From assembly GCA_005879205.1 (NCBI GenBank), contig VBLD01000030.1, forward strand, positions 26,808 through 42,490: a DNA stretch of 15,683 nt, in the 5' to 3' direction. Source of the DNA: Deltaproteobacteria bacterium. GTDB taxonomy: Bacteria > Desulfobacterota > Binatia > DP-6. This document shows positions 5,905-13,142 of this stretch, one piece after another. Positions within the stretch are counted from its first letter, which is position 1; each line of letters starts with the position of its first letter. Position numbers and translations under genes: made by a program. The notes beneath the pieces were generated by a model. The model saw nothing but the letters and a program-made list of their open reading frames with translations. It had not been told where the DNA came from and made no database searches.

Positions 5905-8001
5905 GCGCCGGCCCAGAAAGCCGGACGCACGTCGGCCTCGGGCGGCGTGCCCGCGAGCACCACCTCCGTCTCGAGCAGCCGGGCGCAGCCCGGGCAGAAG
6001 TGCTCGCGGAGCACGACGGCACCCGCCGCGCGCAGCGGGGCGGTCGCCCCGGCGGCGGCGGTGTAGGCGGGCGTGCCGAGCGTCGTCTCGGCGACGGCGG
6101 CGCCGGCCTTCCAGAGTCCCGGCGCACGGGCGAGCCCGGCGCCGCAGGCGGCGCAACGGGCAAGGAGCGCCCCGCCGGCGCGCACCACCTCCACGACCGC
6201 GGACAGCCGTCCGACGGGCGTCGCGGCGCGTGGCGCCTCCTCGATGCGCGTCTCGGGGGGGCGCGCCCGGGCGAGACGGGCGGCGCGGATGGCGTCGCGC
6301 GCCGCCCGCGTCGCTTCCGCGTCGACGGTGCCGCGTCCGAGCACGACGCCGTAGACCGTACGGGCCGTCTCCCCGCTGACGTAGCCCTCGCGCACGTCCG
6401 CCAGCACGCGCTCGGGCTCGCGCTCGAGCGGATCGCCGAGGCCGCTGCCGCTCGCGTTGGCGAAGCGGAAGACGTCGCCCGCGCCGAGCACGATGCCGCC
6501 GGCATTGAGACCCAACGAATGGACCGCACCGTCGTGCTCGAGGTCGAACGCGGTGCAGGCGCCCGGGTAGCCGCCGAAGAGCCCGGGCAGCGGGATCGCC
6601 CGGCGCATGCCGAGCGTCGTGCCTTCCAGCCGGCCCGCGCCGTGCGGCGTGAAGGCCGCCTCCACGCTCGCCCCGCCGCGGCGACGGCCCGCGCCCCCCG
6701 CGTCGCGCCGCAGCCGCTTGTAGAGGTAGCGGACGGGATAGCTCTGCTCGACGGTCTCGACGTCGGGGTAGACGAGGCCGGGGCCGCCGTAGTTGCTGCC
6801 CGTCATGTCGATGCCGTCGCGCTCCCACGCCCCGCCCGCGCCGACCGCGTTGCCGTCCATGACGAGGAAGGTCTCGTCACCATGCCACGACGACAGCCCC
6901 ATGCCGGTGGTGCCGCCGGGCGCCGTGATGCGCTCCGCGAGCCTGCCCATCTGGACCGTGCACGCGAGCGCCTTCTTGAGACAGGTCTCGCCGAGCTCCA
7001 TCGCCATCAGGCCGACGTGCATGTGGGCCGCCGCGAGCGGCGCCGGCGGACGGGCGTTCACGATCGAGCCCTCGGGCGCGACGACGCGCACCGGCCGCAG
7101 GACGCCGTCGGTGAAGGGCACGTCGGCGGCGAGGATCTGATGAACGCGCACGACCAGCTCCGAGCGGACGATCTCGGGCTTCGAGTTGAAGAAGTACGGG
7201 CACTCCGGCGCCGACCCGGTGTAGTCGAACACCAGCTCGCCGCTGCCCACCCGGAGCGCGCAGCAGACCGCGAACGCCTCCTCGTCGAACTCCGCCGGGC
7301 GGCAGCTCGGCGATGCGCGCCTCGAGCACGCGGCCCGAGCGGCGACGGATCGCCTCGAGCGCCGCGCAGAGGACGCCCGCCGCCACCTCGTCCTCGAGCT
7401 CGAGCACCTTCTCGGCGGCGACGTGCGTGCCGGCGACCAGACTCTTGAGATCCATCTCCACCGTCGCCGGCTGGCGCACGTTGTTGAGCAGGAGCCGCCA
7501 CACGTCGTCCACCGGCTCGCCGCCGGCAAGGATGCGGACCGGCGGCACCCGCACGCCCTCCTGGTAGCAGTCGCGCGCGCCCGGGGCGAAGCTCCCCGGC
7601 ACCATGCCGCCCATGTCGACCATGTGGCCCGAGGCGCTGGCCCAGCCGATCCGCGTGGCGGCTCTGAAGATCGGACGCATGATCACGACGTCCTGCAGGT
7701 GCAGTCCGCCGCCGTCGTGCGGGTCGTTGGCGAGGAAGACGTCGCCCGGCGCGATCCGCTCGCCGAAGCGGACGAGCACGGCGGCGACCGCTCCCGCGCA
7801 GACCCCGAAGTGGAACGGCACGGTCGACGCCGTGGCGACGATGCGTCCGCCGGCGTCGTAAAGGATGCACGAGAAGTCCCGCGCCTCGCTGATGAGCGGC
7901 GAGACGGCCGTCTTGACGATCGCCGCGGCCATCTCGCGGGTCAGGTGCTGCAGGCGGTTGCGGACGACTTCGAGGGTAATGGGATCCAGCTCTTCAGCCA
8001 C
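5901..8001 (-). CDS. Hydantoinase B/oxoprolinase (acetone carboxylase alpha-like) with fused C-terminal Zn-ribbon; carries an apparent frameshift
   Basis: The start is GTG at 8001 with GAGGTG 4 nt upstream (8006-8011), reading VAEELDPITLEVVRN, the usual HyuB opening. Family landmarks follow: 'SEARDFSC', the metal-region motif 'NDPHDGGGLHLQDV' and 'GHMVDMGGMVPGS'. The body continues in the next frame with 'FDYTGSAPE', 'GGTTGMG' and 'SGSGLGDPLERE'. The change of frame falls at about 7292-7296: removing one G/C base there joins 'AELPPG' to 'EFDEEAF' smoothly and gives 699 residues. The last ~120 residues exceed the normal HyuB length. They contain Cys616/Cys619 (CAAC) and Cys669/Cys672 (HFCPGC followed by LLETEV), resembling the acetone carboxylase gamma subunit. 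The HyuA/HyuB pair catalyses ATP-dependent ring opening of hydantoin-type compounds or carboxylation of ketones. As written the gene is broken; a sequence error is quite possible. Confidence 0.85.
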
Positions 8002-10042
8002 GCCCCACCTCGATGACGAGGCTGCCCCACGCATCGACCTGCGCCCCGTCGCCCGCCGGCACCAGGATGGTCGTGTCGCGGCGCTCGACCAGGGCGGGGC
8101 CGGCGAGCGCCATCCCGGGCCGCAGGCGCTCGCCGTCGTAGACCGCGACCGGGCGGCCGTCCTCGGACCCCGGAAGCCATGCGGTCCGCACGCCCCGCCG
8201 CGCCGCGGAAGCGTCCGGCTCGCCGAGCGGCGACGGGGCGAGTGCCGGGCGCGGCAGACGGACCGTGGCAATCACGCGGCAGTTGACGAGGTCGATGGGC
8301 ACCGCGGCGACGAGCGCGCCCGTGCCGTACAGCTCGGCGTAGCGGGCGCGAAACGCGTCGGCGAGCCGGCCCGCGTCGCCGAACGGCACGGTCACCTCGA
8401 AGGTCTGCTTGCGGAAGCGAAGGTCGACCTCCCGGCTGAACGTCACGCGCTCGGACGGCAGACCCTCGGCGGTGAGCGCGGCGCCGAGCTCGGCCGCGAG
8501 CGCCGCGAAGCACGTCTCGAGCTCGGTCGGGTCGGCCGGCAGCGCACGGAAGACGGTGCGCGCCGCCTCGCGTCGCACGTCGGCGGTCGCCGCGCCGAGC
8601 GCCGAGAAGACGGCCGCCAGCGCCGGCACGATCACCCGGCCGATCGCCAGGGCCCGGGCCATCGGCGCGCCGAAGAGCGCGCCGCAGCCACCGTAGCAGA
8701 GGAACGCGAAGCGCCGCGGGTCGAGCCCGCGCTCGACCAGGAGTCCCTGGACCGCGAGCCGCATCTCCTCGAGCGCCAGCCGGTACATGCCGCGCGCGGT
8801 CGCCGCCGCGTCGAGGCCGAGCGGGCTGCCGAGCCGGGCGAGCGCCGCGACCGCCCCCTCGCCGTCGAGGGCCAGCCGGCCGCCGAGAAAGTTGCTCGGG
8901 TCGATCAGCCCGAGCACGACCAGCGCGTCGGTGAGCGCCGGCTCCGTCCCGCCCCGCCCGTAGCATGCCGGTCCCGGATCGGCGCCGACGCTGCGCGGGC
9001 CGACCCGCAGGAGGCCGCGCGCGTCGGACCATCCGACGCTGCCGCCGCCCGCGCCGATCGAGCCGACGGCCACCGTCGCGAGCGCCGTCGCCAGCCCCGA
9101 GATCTCGGCGCGGAGGCGCCGCTCTGCGGCGCCGGCATGGATGACCGCGACGTCGAAGCTCGTGCCGCCCACGTCGCCGGTGATCACCTCCGCGACGCCG
9201 AGAGCACCGGCGAGGGCTTCGGCGGCCGCGACCCCCGCCACGGGCCCCGATTGCGCGAGGAGGATCGGCCGGGTGCGCGCCGCGGCCGGCGGCAGCGTGC
9301 CGCCGTTCGACTGCACGACGGCGACCGGCACGCGGAGCCCCGCCGCGGCGAGCCGCGCCCCGAGCTCGTGGAGGAACGTCGTACACGACTTCGTGGTGTA
9401 GGCGCTCAGCACGGTGGCCGTCATGCGTTCGTACTCGCGCATGACGGGGGCGAGATCGGCCGAGCACGAGACGGGAAGGTCGGGGTATCGCCGGCAGGCG
9501 ATCGCCGCGACCCGTCGCTCGTGGGCCGGGTTGCGAAACGACCAGAGGAGACAGACGGCGAGGCTCTCGACCCCCTCCTCGCCGATCAGCCGGTCGAGCG
9601 CACCGGCGACGCTGGCCTCGTCGAGCGGCACCAGGACCGTGCCGTCGCGGTCGACCCGCTCGCGCACCTCGGCGATACGTCGGCGCGGGACCAGCGTCGG
9701 GAGCGGTCGGCTCATGCCGTTCACGCCGAGGCGGTGGCCGCGCGCCATCGGCCAGAGGTCGCCGAAGCCCTCGGTGACGAGGAGACCGGTGGCCGCGCCG
9801 GCGAGCTGGGCGAGGCAGTTGGTCACCACCGTGGTGCCGAGGCCGAAGTGCACGGTGTCGCCGAGCGCGCGGGCGAGCGGCACGCCGATCGCGGCGGCGG
9901 CGTCCTCGAGGGCGGCGAAGAGCCCGCGGAGCGGCTCGCGGGGCGTCGTCGGCGCCTTGCCCCGCCAGCCGCGAGCGCCGTCGGTCACGAAGCAGTCGGT
10001 GAAGGTGCCGCCGACGTCGATGCCGACCGAGTAGGCGGCCAT
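7994..10042 (-). CDS. Hydantoinase A/oxoprolinase (acetone carboxylase beta-like) ATP-binding subunit
   Basis: A 682-residue protein of the ASKHA ATPase superfamily. Motifs in order: phosphate-1 loop GIDVGGTFTD (7-16), 'LGTTVVTN' (68-75), 'GDVGGTSFD' (289-297), 'GSIGAGGGS' (327-335), the family signature 'GADPGPACYGRGG' (353-365) and 'VFSALGAATADVR' (478-490). The length is typical for HyuA. It should activate the substrate (enol or amide) by phosphorylation for the HyuB-like subunit, whose gene overlaps it by 8 nt. The usual GGAG(P/G)LHA box reads GGCGALFGA (451-459), so the normally conserved His is missing, which may mark a divergent substrate class. The start at 10042 puts the ATPase loop at the standard N-terminal distance. 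There is no Shine-Dalgarno, and promoter-like boxes are so close that the mRNA may be nearly leaderless. Confidence 0.92.
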   Translation of the reverse strand: MAAYSVGIDVGGTFTDCFVTDGARGWRGKAPTTPREPLRGLFAALEDAAAAIGVPLARALGDTVHFGLGTTVVTNCLAQLAGAATGLLVTEGFGDLWPMARGHRLGVNGMSRPLPTLVPRRRIAEVRERVDRDGTVLVPLDEASVAGALDRLIGEEGVESLAVCLLWSFRNPAHERRVAAIACRRYPDLPVSCSADLAPVMREYERMTATVLSAYTTKSCTTFLHELGARLAAAGLRVPVAVVQSNGGTLPPAAARTRPILLAQSGPVAGVAAAEALAGALGVAEVITGDVGGTSFDVAVIHAGAAERRLRAEISGLATALATVAVGSIGAGGGSVGWSDARGLLRVGPRSVGADPGPACYGRGGTEPALTDALVVLGLIDPSNFLGGRLALDGEGAVAALARLGSPLGLDAAATARGMYRLALEEMRLAVQGLLVERGLDPRRFAFLCYGGCGALFGAPMARALAIGRVIVPALAAVFSALGAATADVRREAARTVFRALPADPTELETCFAALAAELGAALTAEGLPSERVTFSREVDLRFRKQTFEVTVPFGDAGRLADAFRARYAELYGTGALVAAVPIDLVNCRVIATVRLPRPALAPSPLGEPDASAARRGVRTAWLPGSEDGRPVAVYDGERLRPGMALAGPALVERRDTTILVPAGDGAQVDAWGSLVIEVGRG

Positions 10043-10052
10043 CCGGCGCGCG

Positions 10053-10082
10053 ACAATACACAGCCCCCGTCGCCGCTGGCAA
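10053..10082 (-). promoter_or_regulatory. Putative sigma-70-type promoter of the seven-gene operon
   Basis: On the minus strand TTGCCA (10082-10077, 5 of 6 to the -35 consensus) is followed after 16 nt by TGTATT (10060-10055, 4 of 6), or after 18 nt by TATTGT (10058-10053). It is the only A/T-rich patch upstream of the operon. Transcription would begin about 10046-10048, only 4-6 nt before the ATG at 10042. This is pattern matching only. Confidence 0.4.
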
Positions 10083-10092
10083 GGCGCTGGCG
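10077..10092 (+). promoter_or_regulatory. Putative sigma-54 (-24/-12) element, or an 11-bp-spaced direct repeat, upstream of the histidine kinase
   Basis: TGGCAAG at 10077-10083 and TGGC at 10088-10091 keep the invariant GG and GC dinucleotides exactly 10 nt apart, as in the TGGCAC-N5-TTGC sigma-54 consensus; transcription would start near 10103. The same bases are also a direct repeat, CGCTGGC at 10074-10080 and 10085-10091, with a one-helical-turn period that could be an operator. Either way the element overlaps the -35 box of the opposite promoter, so the two directions may interfere. Confidence 0.3.
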
Positions 10093-10147
10093 GAGCTAAA
10101 GTTTCCGGGCGCGGCGGCCGATGTAACGAGGCAGGCGCGTCCGCGCG

Positions 10148-12049
10148 ATGCCTCCCTCCGTCGGGTGTCGCGCGGGTGCCGGGACGGGGGAGATGAGACG
10201 CAGCGAAACAGCCGGGGCGGGCGCAGGGCCGGGGTCCGCCACGGACGACGAGGCCGCCTACGGCGCCGAAACGGCGCGCCTGCTGCGCCCGCGTCTCGAT
10301 CTAACCGTCGGGCTCTTCGTCGGCCTGGTCGGCATCTCGGTGATCCTCGAAGGGGTCTACCATCCCGAGCGCCAGCGGGTTGCCACCCTGGTCTACCTGA
10401 CCGAGGTCGCCGCCTGCGTGGCGGGCATCGTCGGCTGCCGGCTGCCGCGCCTGAAGGAGCGCACGACGGACGTCGCCGCCGCCCTGGCCGCCACCCTGGC
10501 CGTGCTCCTCAGCTGGTACAACGGCCACGTCGGCGGCCCGGTCGAGCGCTTCGCGACCGCCGAGGTCTGCCTCCTGAGCGGGCTCGTCGTCCTCCTGCCG
10601 TGGGGGTGGCGCGCGCAGCTCTCGGTGTCGGCGGTCGCCATCCTCAGCCTCGGACTCGCGGTGCCCGCGTTCCGGGCCGACGAGAGCTTCGCCTACGCCG
10701 TGCTCGCCCTCGTGACCGGTGCCACGACGTCCGTTTGCGGCACCTTCTTTCTTGCCCGCTACCGCTACGACGCCTTCGTCCGCACCCAGCTCCTGGTGCG
10801 CGCCTCCGAGGTCAAGCAGGAGGAGGCCGAGATCGCGGAGGCGCTGGTCGACATCGGGGAGACGCTCAACGCCCAGCTCGACCAGACCGACATGCTCGAG
10901 CGCGTGAACCGGCTCGCGGTGGAGCGGCTCGCCTGCGACTGGAGCAACACCTTCGTGTGGGACGGGCGCCGCGGCGCCTTCCGGCTGGCGTCGAGCGCCG
11001 GTACCCGGTCCGAGGTGCTGACCGAGCTGGCGCAGCTCGAGTTCGCGCGCGGCAGCCTCCCTCTCCTGGATGCGCTGCACCCCGGCGAGGTGCTCGAGAT
11101 CGCCGACTTCGAGCAGCAGCGCCTCGTTCCGGTGGAATTGCCGCGGCGCATGGAGGCGTCGTCGGCGCTCTACGTGCCGATTGGCCGGCGGGAGACCATC
11201 GTCGCCGTGCTGGTCCACGGCTATCGCCTGCGCACCGGACCGTTCTCGTCCAAGCAGCGCCGGCTGGCCCTCGGCATCGCGCACGCGACGGCGGTCGCCC
11301 TCGAGAACTCGCGTCTGATCGCGGACCTCCAGGCGGCGAGCCGGCTGAAGTCCGAGTTCGTGGCGATGATGTCCCACGAGCTGCGGACGCCGCTGAACGT
11401 CATCACCGGCTACACCGATCTCCTGGCCGAGGGAGCCTTCGGTCCGCTCGTCGGCAGCCAGCTCGACACGCTCGGTCGCATCCGGCGCGCCGCCCTCGAG
11501 CTGCTCGACCTCGTCAACGCCACCCTCGACCTCGGACGGCTCGAGAGCGGGCGCGAGAACGTCGCCCTCGGCCTGGTCAACGTGGAAGCCCTCTTCGCCG
11601 AGCTCGGCCGCGAGCTCGAGGCCATGGTCCCCGACGGCGTGGTCCTCCGCTGGCAGAACCACGTCGGCGTCCGGCCGGTCCCGAGCGACGGCGTCAAGCT
11701 GAAGACGATCCTCAAGAACCTGGTCGGCAATGCCCTCAAGTTCACCCCGGCGGGGAGCGTCGACGTGACCGCCATCTGCGCGAGCGGTCTCCTGACCCTC
11801 GAGGTGCGCGACACCGGCGTCGGCATCGCCGCCGCCGACGTGCCGGTCATCTTCGAGATGTTTCGCCAGGCCGACGGCTCCTCCACCCGCCGGTTCGGCG
11901 GGGTCGGCCTCGGCCTCCACATCGTGAAACGCCTCGTCGAGCTGCTCGGGGGCACCGTCACGGTGGAAACCCAGCCGGGACGGGGGTCTACGTTCCGCGT
12001 GAGCATCCCCGCACCCAGCGTCGAGCGGCAGCGCGCCGTCGGCACCTAG
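10148..12049 (+). CDS. Membrane sensor histidine kinase with six TM segments, GAF and HisKA/HATPase domains
   Basis: A 633-residue protein. Six hydrophobic segments lie at about 52-71, 79-97, 107-123, 138-152, 157-175 and 181-203, with little extracytoplasmic loop, so sensing is within the membrane or by the GAF domain. A short linker (EVKQEEAEIAEALVDIGETL) leads to a GAF-like domain (about 235-390). HisKA follows with the H-box 'SHELRTPLN' and phosphorylated His410. The ATPase domain has the N-box around Asn524/Asn528, G1 'DTGVGI' from Asp555, 'FEMFRQ' and G2 'GGVGLGLHIV' near 584-593. All catalytic residues are present. No receiver or response regulator gene is in the window, so it is an orphan here. 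ATG 10193 (residue 16), with GGGGGAG touching it, is an alternative start. Control of the divergent operon is conceivable but unproven. Confidence 0.9.
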   Translation: MPPSVGCRAGAGTGEMRRSETAGAGAGPGSATDDEAAYGAETARLLRPRLDLTVGLFVGLVGISVILEGVYHPERQRVATLVYLTEVAACVAGIVGCRLPRLKERTTDVAAALAATLAVLLSWYNGHVGGPVERFATAEVCLLSGLVVLLPWGWRAQLSVSAVAILSLGLAVPAFRADESFAYAVLALVTGATTSVCGTFFLARYRYDAFVRTQLLVRASEVKQEEAEIAEALVDIGETLNAQLDQTDMLERVNRLAVERLACDWSNTFVWDGRRGAFRLASSAGTRSEVLTELAQLEFARGSLPLLDALHPGEVLEIADFEQQRLVPVELPRRMEASSALYVPIGRRETIVAVLVHGYRLRTGPFSSKQRRLALGIAHATAVALENSRLIADLQAASRLKSEFVAMMSHELRTPLNVITGYTDLLAEGAFGPLVGSQLDTLGRIRRAALELLDLVNATLDLGRLESGRENVALGLVNVEALFAELGRELEAMVPDGVVLRWQNHVGVRPVPSDGVKLKTILKNLVGNALKFTPAGSVDVTAICASGLLTLEVRDTGVGIAAADVPVIFEMFRQADGSSTRRFGGVGLGLHIVKRLVELLGGTVTVETQPGRGSTFRVSIPAPSVERQRAVGT

Positions 12050-12069
12050 CATCCTACAAAGCACTTCGC

Positions 12070-12101
12070 ACAGCCCTTGCCGCTTTTGGGCCGAGGGCTG
12101 T
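12070..12101. other. Perfect 8-bp stem hairpin between the kinase and the beta-helix gene
   Basis: ACAGCCCT at 12070-12077 and AGGGCTGT at 12094-12101 are exact complements with a 16-nt loop that contains TTTT. There is no T-run after the stem, so it is not a standard intrinsic terminator. It may slow or end kinase transcription with Rho, or act as an operator or 5'UTR element for the secreted-protein pair. The remaining bases of 12050-12140 show no other element. Confidence 0.4.
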
Positions 12102-12140
12102 CCACGGCGTCGTCCCCTGGTGTAAGCATGCGCCCCGGTC

Positions 12141-13142
12141 ATGCGGACTGGACCCGGCACCCATCCCTGCGCGCGGCGCGGTCTCTGGCTCCTGCTCGCC
12201 CTCGGGCTCGTGCTCGTCGCCGGACGCGCGGCGGCGATGCACCGCTGCGGCGACGACGTCGACGGCAAGTCCGTCGCGTGTGCGTGCGGCGATCTGCTCG
12301 TGTCGTCGCGGACGCTCGGCGCGGCCGACGCCGTCACGACGTCGCGCTGCGCCGGCAACGGTCTGGTGGTCGCTGCCTCCGGCCCGATCACGCTCGACCT
12401 CGGCGGACGGACCGTCGAGGGCCACGGTCAGGGCGTCGGTGTGCTCGTCGTGCGCGGCACGCTCTCGCTGGTCGGCCCCGGGAGCGTCGAGCGCTTCGAG
12501 ACCGGCGTTCGCGCGGAAGGGGAGGCGCGGCTGGCGAGCGTGGTGGCGGTCCGGCTCGCCGGCCACCGGCTCGACGGACTGGTCGCGCGGGGCGACGGCT
12601 ACTCGATCCAGGGATCGGTGGCCGAGGGCAACGGCCGGGACGGCTTCGCGCTCGCCGGCAGCGGCTACGCGCTCGACGGCAATCGCGCGTCCGGCAACGG
12701 GCGCTACGGGTTCGAGCTGGTCGGCATGGGTGCCCACGTGGGCGGCGGGATCGGCAACGACGCTCGCGCCAACGGCATGGACGGGTTCTGGCTGCTCGGC
12801 GGCATGCACCAGGTGGTCGGCGCGACCGCCACCGCAAACGGCGGCCACGGAGTGTTCGCCGCCGTCACGCACACGCTCTTCGCCGGCGTCGAAGCCGATG
12901 CGAACGGGCGCAGCGGCCTGGTCGCCAGCGGGGGCGGGCTCGTCGTCCGCGACAGCACGGCGACCGGGAACCGCACCTTCGGCATCTGGGTCATGGGTCC
13001 CGGCGTGGAGGACGGCGGCGGCAACCACGGCGTCGACAACGCCGGCCTCATGGGTCCGTCGGGGCACGGCTCGGAGATGATGAGCACGATGATGGCGCCC
13101 CTCGTGCAGTGCCGGATCGGCATGATGGGAGAGTGCCGGTGA
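12141..13142 (+). CDS. Secreted right-handed parallel beta-helix (PbH1-type) protein with Met-rich tail
   Basis: A 333-residue protein. The N-terminus has an Arg pair and a hydrophobic core, 'LWLLLALGLVLVAG' (15-28), with a likely signal-peptidase site after AAA (30-32). A short Cys-bearing segment (HRCGDD, ACACGD, SRCAGNG) is followed by 'GPITLDLGGRTVEGHG' (81-96), typical of NosD/pectate-lyase-like helices. Six 22-25-residue coils then carry the pattern NG..GF.L (163-281). No pectinase catalytic residues are recognisable, so this is more a surface or structural beta-helix than an enzyme. The tail (about 311-333) is rich in Met, with MM pairs at 313, 317 and 328, plus Cys324 and Cys332. The stop TGA overlaps the GTG start of the next secreted protein, so the two are coupled. 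No Shine-Dalgarno is obvious before ATG 12141, which makes the start a little uncertain. Confidence 0.8.
   Translation: MRTGPGTHPCARRGLWLLLALGLVLVAGRAAAMHRCGDDVDGKSVACACGDLLVSSRTLGAADAVTTSRCAGNGLVVAASGPITLDLGGRTVEGHGQGVGVLVVRGTLSLVGPGSVERFETGVRAEGEARLASVVAVRLAGHRLDGLVARGDGYSIQGSVAEGNGRDGFALAGSGYALDGNRASGNGRYGFELVGMGAHVGGGIGNDARANGMDGFWLLGGMHQVVGATATANGGHGVFAAVTHTLFAGVEADANGRSGLVASGGGLVVRDSTATGNRTFGIWVMGPGVEDGGGNHGVDNAGLMGPSGHGSEMMSTMMAPLVQCRIGMMGECR
12627..12983 (+). repeat. Six degenerate ~66-nt repeats encoding beta-helix coils
   Basis: The encoded units begin at residues 163, 185, 210, 232, 254 and 276 with the pattern (G/A)N(G)xxG(F/V/L/I). Spacing is 22 residues except for one 25-residue coil (185-209). 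The repeat is seen at protein level; DNA similarity between units is modest, indicating old duplications. Confidence 0.65.
13127..13133 (+). promoter_or_regulatory. Shine-Dalgarno supporting a GTG start at 13139
   Basis: GGGAGAG ends 5 nt before the GTG (GGAG at 13128-13131, 7 nt spacer). It decides the start of the large secreted protein inside the end of the preceding gene, giving a 4-nt GTGA overlap. Confidence 0.6.

Larger units (their letters stand above)
1001..10042 (-). other. Seven-gene translationally coupled operon
   Basis: Seven genes read on the minus strand from 10042 to 1001 without any intergenic base. Junction overlaps are 8 nt (7994-8001) and then 4 nt at 5901-5904, 4720-4723, 4289-4292, 3264-3267 and 2122-2125, each an ATGA or GTGA stop/start. 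Such packing normally means one mRNA and coupled translation, hence a joint function. Only the first gene has promoter-like sequence upstream. Confidence 0.85.

Noticed and set aside
12077..13138. Long plus-frame extension upstream of GTG 13139
   Set aside because: It overlaps the beta-helix gene and has Arg-rich shadow composition; a Shine-Dalgarno and a signal peptide mark 13139 as the start.
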